Below are positions 1 through 7,895 of a stretch of 51,079 nt of DNA, in pieces (position 1 is the stretch's first letter; each line of letters starts with the position of its first letter). The stretch is taken from contig CALUVS010000013.1 in NCBI GenBank assembly GCA_944324265.1, positions 1-51,079 on the forward strand, written 5' to 3'. The notes under the pieces were generated by a model. The model saw only the letters and a program-made list of their open reading frames with translations. It was not told the origin of the DNA and did no database searches. A program made the translations under genes and the position numbers. This DNA is from an uncultured Traorella sp. Its GTDB lineage: Bacteria > Bacillota_I > Bacilli_A > Erysipelotrichales > Erysipelotrichaceae.

Positions 1-2
1 AA

Positions 3-77
3 AAAATCCTCAAGCGATTTGAAATCGATGAGAAATACGTTGATTCGACATCTAGAGCAGCAACGAAGAGACTATAG
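3..77 (+). CDS. C-terminal tail of an unknown protein, cut by the window edge
   Basis: One frame is open from the left edge for 24 codons and ends in TAG. The tail is charged (ending in Thr-Lys-Arg-Leu) and reads like a protein end. It is too short to assign to a family and could be a chance open frame. It lies just before the IS110 leader. Confidence 0.3.
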   Translation, partial: KILKRFEIDEKYVDSTSRAATKRL

Positions 78-87
78 ATAATATAAA

Positions 88-175
88 GTGACCTCCTAAT
101 TGCCAATTCGTGGATTACGATTCATAATTAAAGTAAATTAAAGAATCGATGCCATAACGACAATAAGGAGGCCAC
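88..175 (+). promoter_or_regulatory. Leader hairpin that can mask the transposase ribosome site
   Basis: Bases 88-101 (GTGACCTCCTAATT) pair with 162-175 (AATAAGGAGGCCAC) at 12 of 14 positions. The right arm is the Shine-Dalgarno sequence directly before the ATG at 176. An inner stem, CGATTC (119-124) with GAATCG (143-148), could stabilise it. Masking of the start site is a known way for insertion sequences to avoid translation from read-through transcripts; that role here is inference. Confidence 0.5.
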
Positions 176-1291
176 ATGAAAAGTATATTATTTATTGGAA
201 TGGATGTCCACAAAAATTCATACAACTTATGTTGCTATGATAAAGAAAGCGGTGATATATCGCGAGAAGTAAAATGCGCTGCAGATGCAAAACTTGTACA
301 AAAATATATCAATGATATCAAAACAGAAGTCAATCCGGAAACTGAATTTAAATGCGGCTATGAAGCCGGATGTCTGGGTTTTTCCCTATATAAATCACTT
401 CATAATTTGGGGATAGATTGTGATATCTTAGCACCAACGACCATGCAATCATCACCGAAGAACAAAGTTACTAAAAATGATAAGAGAGATGCCAAAAACA
501 TAGCGATCAATTTGGCGAATAAAACATACAAGGCCGTTCATATTCCCGATGATGAAGATATAAGGGTAAAAGAATATATCCGAATGACGAATGCTTTCAA
601 GAAAGAATTAAAGAAAATCAAGCAGCAGATCTTGGCCTACGTATTAAGATTTGGTTTTAATTATGAAGGAAAATCAAAATGGACGATTAAACATATCAGC
701 TGGTTAAGGAATTTAGAAATGGATACTTTGGAAAAAGAAATTTTATTTGAATATTTAGCTCAATATGACTTACTGACAGAAAAGATTGAAAGATTCACTG
801 CCAGAATAGATGAACTGTATCATACAGAAAGATATGAAGAACCAGTATCAAAACTTAGATGTTTTAAAGGAATCGACACATTGAGTGCAATGACAATCCA
901 AGTGGAAACATCTGACTTTAACCGTTTTCCTAATGCTAAGGCATATGCTTCTTATACCGGACTGACATGCGGTGAGCAATCCAGCGGAGATAAACGAAAT
1001 GTCACATCCATCACAAAACAAGGAAATAGCAGAATAAGAACCACACTTATTGAGTGTGCAACTGCAATTGCCAAAGGGACACAATATAGTCCAAAATCAA
1101 AAAAATTGAAATCAAGGCAAAAAGAACAAGCAGCAGATGTCATAGCATACGCCGATAGAGCTTCAAAAAGATTAAAGAAGAGGTATGATGATTTGATGGG
1201 AAGAGGTGTTCCTCATAACAAGGCTATTGTAGCGGTAGCCAGAGAACTGTCATGCTTTATATGGGGGATGGAAACAGGAAACATTAATTAA
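176..1291 (+). CDS. IS110-family DEDD transposase
   Basis: This 371-residue recombinase would move the element through a RuvC-like DEDD domain and a C-terminal serine domain. The N-terminal part shows the acidic set: D10 in GMDVHKN, E63 in GYEAG, and D102/D105 in TKNDKRDAKN. The C-terminal transposase_20 domain has the YTGLTCGEQSSG segment around residue 260-270, where IS110 enzymes carry the catalytic serine, followed by QGNSRIR. The length fits intact family members (about 330-430 residues) and no frameshift is seen. The ATG at 176 follows AAGGAGG. Known IS110 enzymes use an element-encoded bridge RNA to choose target and donor. Confidence 0.93.
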   Translation: MKSILFIGMDVHKNSYNLCCYDKESGDISREVKCAADAKLVQKYINDIKTEVNPETEFKCGYEAGCLGFSLYKSLHNLGIDCDILAPTTMQSSPKNKVTKNDKRDAKNIAINLANKTYKAVHIPDDEDIRVKEYIRMTNAFKKELKKIKQQILAYVLRFGFNYEGKSKWTIKHISWLRNLEMDTLEKEILFEYLAQYDLLTEKIERFTARIDELYHTERYEEPVSKLRCFKGIDTLSAMTIQVETSDFNRFPNAKAYASYTGLTCGEQSSGDKRNVTSITKQGNSRIRTTLIECATAIAKGTQYSPKSKKLKSRQKEQAADVIAYADRASKRLKKRYDDLMGRGVPHNKAIVAVARELSCFIWGMETGNIN

Positions 1292-1303
1292 AATGGAAGA
1301 AAC

Positions 1304-1570
1304 TATAATGATCTTAAAAATGTATTGATTTCATCAAGGATTGATGTCATAGAGGAGTTAAATTAAATAAAAGCAGGTCTGGTTATTTACGATAGAACTA
1401 TTTTGGCAATAGTCATTTATCATCAAGTCGCGAAGATGATAAAAGATACAACTATTGATCCACGTTTATAGATTATAAAACCATATTCGACGGACCATTA
1501 ACCTTAGGTAACCAATCCGTTAACTGTCGATGATTTGTTTAATGACTCCTCTATGCCATCAATCTAAAAT
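1304..1570 (+). ncRNA. Candidate bridge/seekRNA region 3' of the IS110 transposase
   Basis: The gap after the transposase holds strong complementarity. Bases 1339-1358 pair with 1545-1564 at 19 of 20 positions. Inside are ACTATT/AATAGT (1397-1402/1408-1413), a 9-bp perfect stem TTTATCATC/GATGATAAA (1416-1424/1435-1443), and TCGACGGA with TCCG..TGTCGA (1487-1530). A TATAAT lies at 1304-1309, just after the stop codon. IS1111-type members of IS110 encode their guide RNA 3' of the transposase, which fits this placement; transcription and function are inference. The rest of the gap (1571-1842) is AT-rich with no gene seen. Confidence 0.4.
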
Positions 1571-1842
1571 AGAATATTTTAATTGTGATCGTTACCACTT
1601 GACAAAGGTCACTTTATAACAGTTATACAAATCGTTGAAAGTTAAGGATAGGCTTTCTTAATATTGTAATAAAATAAGGATTTATTTAAACAAATAAAAG
1701 ATGATTCCTGTTTTTTATTTTTGACATGGGAAAATGACAGATAGAAGTAATTACTAATTTTGATTCAAGAGTAAAAATGAATATAAAAAGATAAATAGAG
1801 TGAAAAATAAGGGTAAAAAAAAGGAAAAAAATACCTGTAGTT

Positions 1843-1856
1843 AGAAAACGCTTACA
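1843..1856 (+). promoter_or_regulatory. cre-like catabolite site before glgC
   Basis: AGAAAACGCTTACA matches the CcpA-site consensus TGWAARCGYTWNCW at 13 of 14 positions. It lies about 40 bp upstream of the -10 element at 1897. Sites at this distance upstream of a promoter are often linked to activation by CcpA in Bacillota. No CcpA gene is in this window. Confidence 0.55.
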
Positions 1857-1874
1857 TTTTTTACAATTAACGGG

Positions 1875-1902
1875 TGGAAATTCCAGAAAAAAGGTTTATA
1901 AT
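1875..1902 (+). promoter_or_regulatory. Probable promoter of the glycogen operon
   Basis: A perfect TATAAT lies at 1897-1902 with a weak TGGAAA at 1875-1880 (16-bp spacer), 33 bp before the glgC ATG. A poor -35 box next to an upstream cre site fits a promoter that needs an activator. Confidence 0.5.
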
Positions 1903-1934
1903 GGAATTATAAGAAAGAACTGGGGGATTTATTT

Positions 1935-3065
1935 ATGAAACAACAAAATATGTTAGCGATGATCCTTGCAGGTGGGCGCGGAACACGTCTGGAAGCATTA
2001 ACGAAGAAAGTCGCTAAGCCAGCAGTTTTCTTTGGCGGAAAGTATCGTATTATTGATTTTCCGTTAAGTAACTGTGCGAACTCAGGAATTGATGTCGTTG
2101 GTGTATTGACTCAATATGAATCAATCCTGTTAAACTCTTATGTAGCTGGAGGAAATCACTGGGGCCTGAATACAAAAGACGGCGGTGTATTTGTTCTGCC
2201 TCCTCGTGAAAAAGATGATACAGAATTTGGTGTATATCGAGGAACGGCAGATGCAATTACACAGAACATTGATTTTATTGACGGCTATAATCCTGATTAT
2301 GTTTTGATCTTATCAGGAGATCACATTTATAAGATGGATTATGCAAAAATGCTGAAACATCACCAAGAAAATGATGCGGATTGTACAATTGCCGTATTGC
2401 CTGTTCCAATGGAAGAAGCGAGCCGTTTTGGTATCATGAATACGGATGAAAGTGATCGTATTATGGAGTTTGAAGAAAAACCAAAACAGCCAAAGAGTAA
2501 TTTAGCTTCTATGGGTATTTATATCTTTAATTGGAAACTATTAAGAAAAATGCTGATAGAAGATGATAAAAAGGAAAATAGTCATCATGACTTCGGTAAG
2601 GATATTATTCCAACCTTGCTTGCGGATCACAAGCGTTTATTTGCATGGCGCTTTGAAGGCTATTGGAAAGATGTAGGAACAATTGATTCCTTGTGGGAAG
2701 CAAACATGGATCTGATTTATAAGAGCAGTGAATTGGATTTGCATGACCCTCAATGGAAGATTTATACAGAAGATAAAAACGTATCTCCTCACTGTGTTGG
2801 TGAAGACGGTGAAGTGAAGAATTCATTCATCAATCAGGGCTGCTTCATTGACGGCAAAGTGGAAGGTTCAGTATTATTCACTCATGTAAACATCGGTAAA
2901 AAAGCTGTCGTCAAAGATTCAGTTGTATTCCCGAATGTACAGATTGGCGAAGGAGCCGTATTGAATCGTGTCATGGTTGCTGAAGGTGTGAAGATTGCAC
3001 CAAATGCAGTTGTTGGTGATCCAAATAGCGAAAAGATCGAACTGATCGCTAAGAATGTGAGGTAG
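1935..3065 (+). CDS. glgC: Glucose-1-phosphate adenylyltransferase, catalytic subunit
   Basis: Makes ADP-glucose from glucose-1-phosphate and ATP, the committed step of bacterial glycogen synthesis in the cytoplasm. The N-terminal nucleotidyl-transferase domain carries GGRGTRL at residues 13-19, followed by [19 protein letters not shown], and later [11 protein letters not shown] for metal binding and EEKPKQP for sugar binding. The C-terminal third is a left-handed beta-helix of hexapeptide type. The 376-residue length is usual. It starts the operon glgC-glgD-glgA; glgD follows after 5 bp. It probably forms a mixed complex with GlgD. Confidence 0.96.
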   Translation: MKQQNMLAMILAGGRGTRLEALTKKVAKPAVFFGGKYRIIDFPLSNCANSGIDVVGVLTQYESILLNSYVAGGNHWGLNTKDGGVFVLPPREKDDTEFGVYRGTADAITQNIDFIDGYNPDYVLILSGDHIYKMDYAKMLKHHQENDADCTIAVLPVPMEEASRFGIMNTDESDRIMEFEEKPKQPKSNLASMGIYIFNWKLLRKMLIEDDKKENSHHDFGKDIIPTLLADHKRLFAWRFEGYWKDVGTIDSLWEANMDLIYKSSELDLHDPQWKIYTEDKNVSPHCVGEDGEVKNSFINQGCFIDGKVEGSVLFTHVNIGKKAVVKDSVVFPNVQIGEGAVLNRVMVAEGVKIAPNAVVGDPNSEKIELIAKNVR

Positions 3066-3070
3066 GAATT

Positions 3071-4186
3071 ATGTGTAACGCATTAGGTATTATTAACTTT
3101 CCAGGGTCAAACGTTCAGATCAGAGGGATGGAAGAATATCGCCCTATTGGTGCATTTTCATTCTTAGGACGTTTCCGTTTGATTGACTTTCCGATTTCCA
3201 GTATGACCAATTCTGGAATTGAAGATATTCATGTTCATCTAAAAAATCGTCCTCGTTCTATTATCAGTCACATTGGGACAGGACGTCACTATAATATTAA
3301 TTCAAAACGCGGGGGGATCAGTATTCTGTATGGTGAAAACAAACCAGAATCTGAATTCTATAATACGGACATAGCTTCTTTTAAAGCCAACTTCCGTCAG
3401 ATTGACAAGTGCACAAAAGAATATGTTGTCATTGCACCAAGCAATATGGTTTTCTCTATTGATTTTGATGAAGTTTTAAAAGAACACATTGCATCAGGTG
3501 CCGATGTAACAATTGTTTATAAGAGTGTAGATGATGCAAAGAGCCGTTTCATTGATTGTGACACGGTGACATTAAATAAGCAAAAAGGTATTCTTGCAAT
3601 AGAAAAAAACCGCGGCAATGCAAAAAATAAGAACATATCCATGGAAATCTATGTATTAAGCAAGAAATTATTTATGACTTTAGTTGATGATGCATTGAAA
3701 ATCAGTTCATTGTATTGGTTCAGAGATATCATCAATGAAAAATGTGATGAGCTGGATATTCGCGGTTTCCAATATAAAGGATTTTTAGCAGCTATTACTG
3801 ATTTGACAAGTTATTATGAAGCCAATATGGAATTAATCAATCATGAAGTAGCCAACGAATTATTTAATGATGAATGGCCAGTATATACTCGTACAAGCGA
3901 TTCAGCTCCAACACGTTATTATGAGGAAGCAGAAATCAAACGTTCTGTTATTTCAAATGGCTGTGATATTGCCGGTCATGTAGAAAATACCGTAGTCGGA
4001 CGTGGCTGCGTGATTGGAAAAGATGCAGTAGTTACCAATGCCGTATTGCTTCCGGGCTGTGTAATTGGTGAAGGTGTCCATGTTGACAATTGTGTTGTTG
4101 ATAAAGAAGCAAGAATTGTTACAGTGAAAAATGTTAAAGGTATATGCGGATCACCTGCATATGTAAGAAAAGGAGACAAAATTTAA
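3071..4186 (+). CDS. glgD: GlgD, regulatory subunit-like paralogue of ADP-glucose pyrophosphorylase
   Basis: A 371-residue paralogue of GlgC. It keeps the fold (GRFRLIDFPISSMTNSGI near the N-terminus, beta-helix C-terminus) but lacks the GGRGTRL nucleotide loop; the matching stretch reads INFPGSNVQIRG. GlgD proteins of Bacillota are known to pair with GlgC and raise its activity rather than catalyse well alone. It sits between glgC and glgA and its TAA overlaps the glgA ATG by one base, so translation is probably coupled. Confidence 0.94.
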   Translation: MCNALGIINFPGSNVQIRGMEEYRPIGAFSFLGRFRLIDFPISSMTNSGIEDIHVHLKNRPRSIISHIGTGRHYNINSKRGGISILYGENKPESEFYNTDIASFKANFRQIDKCTKEYVVIAPSNMVFSIDFDEVLKEHIASGADVTIVYKSVDDAKSRFIDCDTVTLNKQKGILAIEKNRGNAKNKNISMEIYVLSKKLFMTLVDDALKISSLYWFRDIINEKCDELDIRGFQYKGFLAAITDLTSYYEANMELINHEVANELFNDEWPVYTRTSDSAPTRYYEEAEIKRSVISNGCDIAGHVENTVVGRGCVIGKDAVVTNAVLLPGCVIGEGVHVDNCVVDKEARIVTVKNVKGICGSPAYVRKGDKI

Positions 4187-5631
4187 TGAGCAGAATTTTA
4201 TTAGTTGCCTCTGAAGGTCTTCCGTTTATCAAAAGCGGCGGTTTGGCTGATGTAATTGGTTCATTGCCTTATGAATTTAAGAAAAAAGGTCATGATGTAC
4301 GTGTTGTTATGCCTTTGTATAAGAAAATTGCTATTAACTGGCATGATCAATTCTTATATCTGAGAACTTATACTGTGAATATCAATTATCAGGAAGTAAA
4401 CGTAAATTTATGGCAATTGGATCGTGACGGAGTGATTTTCTACTTCATTGAACATGCCGGATACTTTGAAAGAGAAGGTATGTATGGATATGTTGATGAT
4501 GGAGAAAGATTTGCATATTTCCAGAAAGCTGTTTTGGAAATGCTGAATCAGTTAGATTATTTCCCTGAAATCATGCATACTCATGATTGGCATACCGGTA
4601 TGATTCCTGCATTATGCAAAGAAAATTACAACCATGATTATCGCTATCGCGGAATTAAGCATGTTTATACTATCCACAATTTAGCATATCAAGGAAACTT
4701 TGGCCCTGAAATGCTGGATTCTTGTTTAGGCTTAGGCTACTATGTTTTCGATAACGGAAATGTTCGCTTTGACGGTGGCATCAGTTATATGAAAGCAGGT
4801 ATTGTCTATGCAGATAAGATTACTACTGTATCTCCTTCTTATGCAGAAGAAATCAAAACTCCTCAGTTCGGTGAAAGATTAGATTCTGTTTTAAGATTCA
4901 GATCAGCGGATCTATGCGGAGTTGTCAATGGTATTGATACAGATTTGTGGAATCCAAAGACAGATCCAAGCATTGTGAAGAATTATACATTGCAGAATGT
5001 AAGAAAAGGCAAGGCTGCCAATAAAGTAGCTCTGCAGGAAAGTTTAGGTCTTGAAGTAGATGAAAACAAGATGCTGATTGGTATCGTATCTCGTTTGACT
5101 TGGCAGAAAGGTATTTATCTTGTCATCGAACAGTTGTTCAATATCTGCAATCAGCCAATACAGTTAGTTGTATTGGGAAGCGGAGAAGTAGGATTGGAAG
5201 ATAAACTGAGAGAAGCTGAAGCTAACAATAAAGGCAAGATTTGTTTCTACAATGGCTATTCTGAAGAATTATCTCACCAGATTTATGCAGCCAGTGACTT
5301 GTTCTTGATGCCATCTTTATTTGAACCATGCGGTATATCTCAATTGATTTCCATGCGTTATGGAACATTGCCTTTGGTCAGAGAAACCGGCGGTTTAAGA
5401 GATACTGTCATTCCTTACAATGAATATACACAGGAAGGAAACGGATTTAGTTTCACTAACTACAATTCTAATGATATGATGCATGTATTGTGGGAAGCGA
5501 TTGATTGCTACTACAATAAACCGGATATGTGGAAACAGATTGTCAAGAATGCTATGAAGACAGATGTTTCATGGGAAAAATCTGCGGAATTCTATTTGGG
5601 AATCTTCAGAGAATTATTAGGACAATGGTAA
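4186..5631 (+). CDS. glgA: Glycogen synthase (ADP-glucose)
   Basis: A GT5-family glucosyltransferase of 481 residues that lengthens alpha-1,4-glucan using ADP-glucose. The start at 4186 is chosen because the protein then begins MSRILLVASEGLPFIKSGGL, with the ADP-glucose-binding KSGGL motif at 16-20, and AAAGGAGA lies at the right distance upstream. The C-terminal half has the GT-B donor region (SRLTWQKG, and PSLFEPCG with the catalytic Glu). The start shares one base with the glgD stop. A branching enzyme and phosphorylase are not present here. Confidence 0.96.
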   Translation: MSRILLVASEGLPFIKSGGLADVIGSLPYEFKKKGHDVRVVMPLYKKIAINWHDQFLYLRTYTVNINYQEVNVNLWQLDRDGVIFYFIEHAGYFEREGMYGYVDDGERFAYFQKAVLEMLNQLDYFPEIMHTHDWHTGMIPALCKENYNHDYRYRGIKHVYTIHNLAYQGNFGPEMLDSCLGLGYYVFDNGNVRFDGGISYMKAGIVYADKITTVSPSYAEEIKTPQFGERLDSVLRFRSADLCGVVNGIDTDLWNPKTDPSIVKNYTLQNVRKGKAANKVALQESLGLEVDENKMLIGIVSRLTWQKGIYLVIEQLFNICNQPIQLVVLGSGEVGLEDKLREAEANNKGKICFYNGYSEELSHQIYAASDLFLMPSLFEPCGISQLISMRYGTLPLVRETGGLRDTVIPYNEYTQEGNGFSFTNYNSNDMMHVLWEAIDCYYNKPDMWKQIVKNAMKTDVSWEKSAEFYLGIFRELLGQW

Positions 5632-5658
5632 ACAAGGAGCAAAGCTCCTTGTTTTTTA
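5632..5658 (+). terminator. Rho-independent terminator after glgA
   Basis: ACAAGGAGC, loop AAA, GCTCCTTGT, then a run of T. The stem starts one base after the glgA stop codon. Confidence 0.9.
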
Positions 5659-5713
5659 TATGGGAAATATTATAATTATAAGTGAGTTTGTAAAAGAAAA
5701 AGAGGAATGATTT

Positions 5714-6430
5714 ATGAAAAAATACTTAAAATATTTATTGGCTTTCACGCTGCTTTCCGGATGCAGTGCAGCACAGCCGGAACCTGTAGAAGAAACCATT
5801 GATAAGACTTTGGAAGAAGAAATGTCTGATTTGATTGCAATGACCAACGGTGACTGGATTGAGCAATATCGTACAGTATATCCAAAAGATTCAGAACAGC
5901 AGATTATCAAAGATAATATTCAGAATCAGGCGTTTGGCCGCAATGAAATCTGTGCACAGCGATTGGTATTTCAAGGGTTTGATAATCAAGAACTGACACA
6001 ACTCAATGAAGCACTCCAGCAGGCTTATGAAGATGCTATTGACAGTGTCGAATACAATGAACAGAATCCGAACTTAATTCAAAAATGTCAGACACTGACT
6101 TATGAAGTGAATAAAAATGAAGATGTGATTTCAGTCATTCAGATCGTCAGAACAATCGAAGATGGAGAAAGTGTTTCTGATATTGAATATACAGTATGGA
6201 ATCTGGAAAACGGCACCGGCAATTTCTTAAGCAATGATCAATTGGTCAGTGACTATGATGCCATGAGTGAAGCAGTCAGACAAAGTATGGAAGAAATGGG
6301 TGTTGAAAGCAGTGAAGAAGTTGCCTTTACTGATGAATCTTATCTTTTCAAAAGAGATGGACAATGGATGGTCAAAGTGAATACCACAGCTGCTCAGCAG
6401 GCCATGGATATACCGGTAAATATTGAATAA
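5714..6430 (+). CDS. Putative lipoprotein, RsiV/DUF3298-like module
   Basis: A 238-residue exported protein. The signal peptide ends in a lipobox, LLSGC (Cys at about 17), followed by an acidic linker. The body has a pattern shared with the proteins at 40648 and 43465: a helix with QLNEAL, a beta-rich part with VISVIQIVRT, a TVWNLENG strand followed by FLSNDQLV, and a final helix. The pattern recalls DUF3298/DUF4163-type extracellular domains, but the match is by eye. The M28 peptidase gene follows after 11 bp, so the two may be co-transcribed. Function unknown. Confidence 0.75.
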   Translation: MKKYLKYLLAFTLLSGCSAAQPEPVEETIDKTLEEEMSDLIAMTNGDWIEQYRTVYPKDSEQQIIKDNIQNQAFGRNEICAQRLVFQGFDNQELTQLNEALQQAYEDAIDSVEYNEQNPNLIQKCQTLTYEVNKNEDVISVIQIVRTIEDGESVSDIEYTVWNLENGTGNFLSNDQLVSDYDAMSEAVRQSMEEMGVESSEEVAFTDESYLFKRDGQWMVKVNTTAAQQAMDIPVNIE

Positions 6431-6441
6431 AAGGGGACTTT

Positions 6442-7353
6442 ATGAATGAACTATCTCAAAAAATCCTGACATCTTATCAAGTCAGAAAATCAAGAGAACA
6501 AAAAAGAATCTTTCAGCAATTACTGCAGGATCATTTTGATCACATAACGATAGATAAATGCGGGGCATTTGGAAGTGAAAATATTATTATCGGCGATATA
6601 GAGAAAGCAGAGCTTATTTTCAGTGCGCATTATGATACGTGTGCGCGTCTGCCGTTTCCGAATCTTTTATACCCCAAAAATATTGTCAAAACATTTATCT
6701 ATCAATTGGGTGTCTTTTTTGCCTTGTTTATTCCGAGTATTATCTTGCTGAGTGTGATATTTGTGCTGCTGGATGTTCCTGAGATTTTTACAGGATTTAT
6801 TGGGGCATTCGGGGCATTGATTGTCGTATGGATCATGATGTTTGGCTTTGCCAATCCGCATACAGCCAATGATAATACTTCCGGTGTCATCACTTTGGTT
6901 GAGTTGGCAAGTGTCCTGCAGGAAGAAAAAATAGCGTATGTATTTTTCGATCATGAAGAATTAGGTTTATTAGGTTCTTCTGCTTTCCGCAAAAAATATA
7001 AAGAGAAAATGAAAAAATGTTTATTGTTCAATTTTGATTGTGTAGGTGATGGCAATACACTGCTGATGATGCCCACAGAGAATGTACGAGAAAAGTTAAA
7101 TCAAATATTTGAACAAATAGGCAAGACAGAAGCAGAGAAACAAATTGAGATTGTCAGTGCCAAAAAAACCTTTTATCCATCGGATCAGGCGGGCTTTCCC
7201 AATGCAGTGGGGACAGCAGCTTTTCTGACGAATCGCTTTGGCCAATATTATATGAATAAAATTCATACAGCAAAAGATATTGTCTGTGATGAAAATAATA
7301 TTGAATTTTTAAAAAATAAGATTTGTGTATTTGCAAGAGAATATCTGAAGTAA
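6442..7353 (+). CDS. M28-family metallopeptidase with an internal membrane hairpin
   Basis: A 303-residue zinc aminopeptidase-like protein. All M28 metal and catalytic positions appear: H63 and D65 (SAHYDT), D144 (NDNTSG), E172/E173 (DHEELG), D199 (NFDCVG) and H275 (KIHTAKD). Unusually, two hydrophobic segments (about 87-112 and 115-136) sit between the first ligand pair and the bridging Asp, which would place the catalytic domain at the membrane. There is no signal peptide, so the active site most likely faces the cytoplasm. Substrate unknown. It follows the lipoprotein gene closely. Confidence 0.85.
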   Translation: MNELSQKILTSYQVRKSREQKRIFQQLLQDHFDHITIDKCGAFGSENIIIGDIEKAELIFSAHYDTCARLPFPNLLYPKNIVKTFIYQLGVFFALFIPSIILLSVIFVLLDVPEIFTGFIGAFGALIVVWIMMFGFANPHTANDNTSGVITLVELASVLQEEKIAYVFFDHEELGLLGSSAFRKKYKEKMKKCLLFNFDCVGDGNTLLMMPTENVREKLNQIFEQIGKTEAEKQIEIVSAKKTFYPSDQAGFPNAVGTAAFLTNRFGQYYMNKIHTAKDIVCDENNIEFLKNKICVFAREYLK

Positions 7354-7398
7354 TGGATGTAAAAAGCAGGATCAAGTGTGTATTAAAATATGAAATAG

Positions 7399-7449
7399 TT
7401 GACAAAACGTTATAATGGTTTATAATGTGAACAGTTCACATTGTGAACT
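7399..7449 (+). promoter_or_regulatory. Promoter with overlapping MarR-type operators
   Basis: TTGACA (7399-7404), a 16-bp spacer and TATAAT (7421-7426). Directly on the start region lie two overlapping perfect palindromes, TGTGAAC-A-GTTCACA (7426-7440) and AGTTCACA-T-TGTGAACT (7433-7449). This is a three-arm alternating array of GTTCAC units. Its place between the -10 box and the marR gene suggests auto-repression. Confidence 0.8.
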
Positions 7450-7466
7450 AAGAAAGGAAAAGAGTA

Positions 7467-7895
7467 ATGCAAGAAGTAAATGAAAGAGTTTTATCTGCAT
7501 GGATCAAATTGTTTATCTCTTTGGATACAGAGAGAATTCCTTCCTTAATGCCGTTTAATGAAGCAGTCATATGCAATCTGTTGGCAAGCAATGAACAAAA
7601 GCAGCTGACGGCCACAGATTTGTGCGGTTTAATGCGTATGCAGAAATCTCAGATGAATCGGACATTAACAAGTTTAGAGGAAAAAGGATTGATTGAGCGT
7701 ATTCGCTGTGAAGATGACAAAAGACAAATGATCGTCAGATATATACCCGATCCTGATAATATTTTTGTGCAGCAGCATGAAAAGAATTTAAAAGTCATTG
7801 AAAGATTTTTAACAAGGATTGGCTATGATCGCGCAGAAGAAATTATCGAGCTATTTACATTGATCAGTGACATTGCTCAAGAAGAGATTATATGA
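7467..7895 (+). CDS. MarR-family transcriptional regulator
   Basis: A 142-residue winged-helix regulator. The HTH is visible at about 52-75 (TATDLCGLMRMQKSQMNRTLTSLEEKG) and the wing at IERIRCEDDKRQMIVR. Helices at both ends would form the dimer. It is read from a promoter whose start region carries palindromic GTTCAC repeats, so it probably represses itself. Its TGA overlaps the ATG of the degV gene (ATGA), so the DegV protein is made from the same message and may be part of the response. Ligand unknown; MarR-DegV pairing suggests a link to fatty-acid status. Confidence 0.88.
   Translation: MQEVNERVLSAWIKLFISLDTERIPSLMPFNEAVICNLLASNEQKQLTATDLCGLMRMQKSQMNRTLTSLEEKGLIERIRCEDDKRQMIVRYIPDPDNIFVQQHEKNLKVIERFLTRIGYDRAEEIIELFTLISDIAQEEII

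Larger units (their letters stand above)
88..1570 (+). mobile_element. IS110-family insertion element (ends not determined)
   Basis: The element is defined by its DEDD transposase (176-1291) with structured non-coding DNA on both sides. IS110-family elements usually lack true terminal inverted repeats and make no clear target duplication, so the limits are approximate. They cover the 5' hairpin and the 3' self-complementary block ending near 1564. Only one copy is in the window, and it separates an unknown gene tail from the glycogen operon. Confidence 0.55.

Noticed and set aside
1721-1749. TTGACA at 1721 as a promoter for glgC
   Set aside because: No -10 element at a proper distance; the TATAAT at 1897 is much better placed.
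7404-7418. cre-like ACAAAACGTTATAA in the marR promoter
   Set aside because: The conserved C near the 3' end and the TG start are absent; about 11 of 14 positions match, and most of it is spacer between the promoter boxes.
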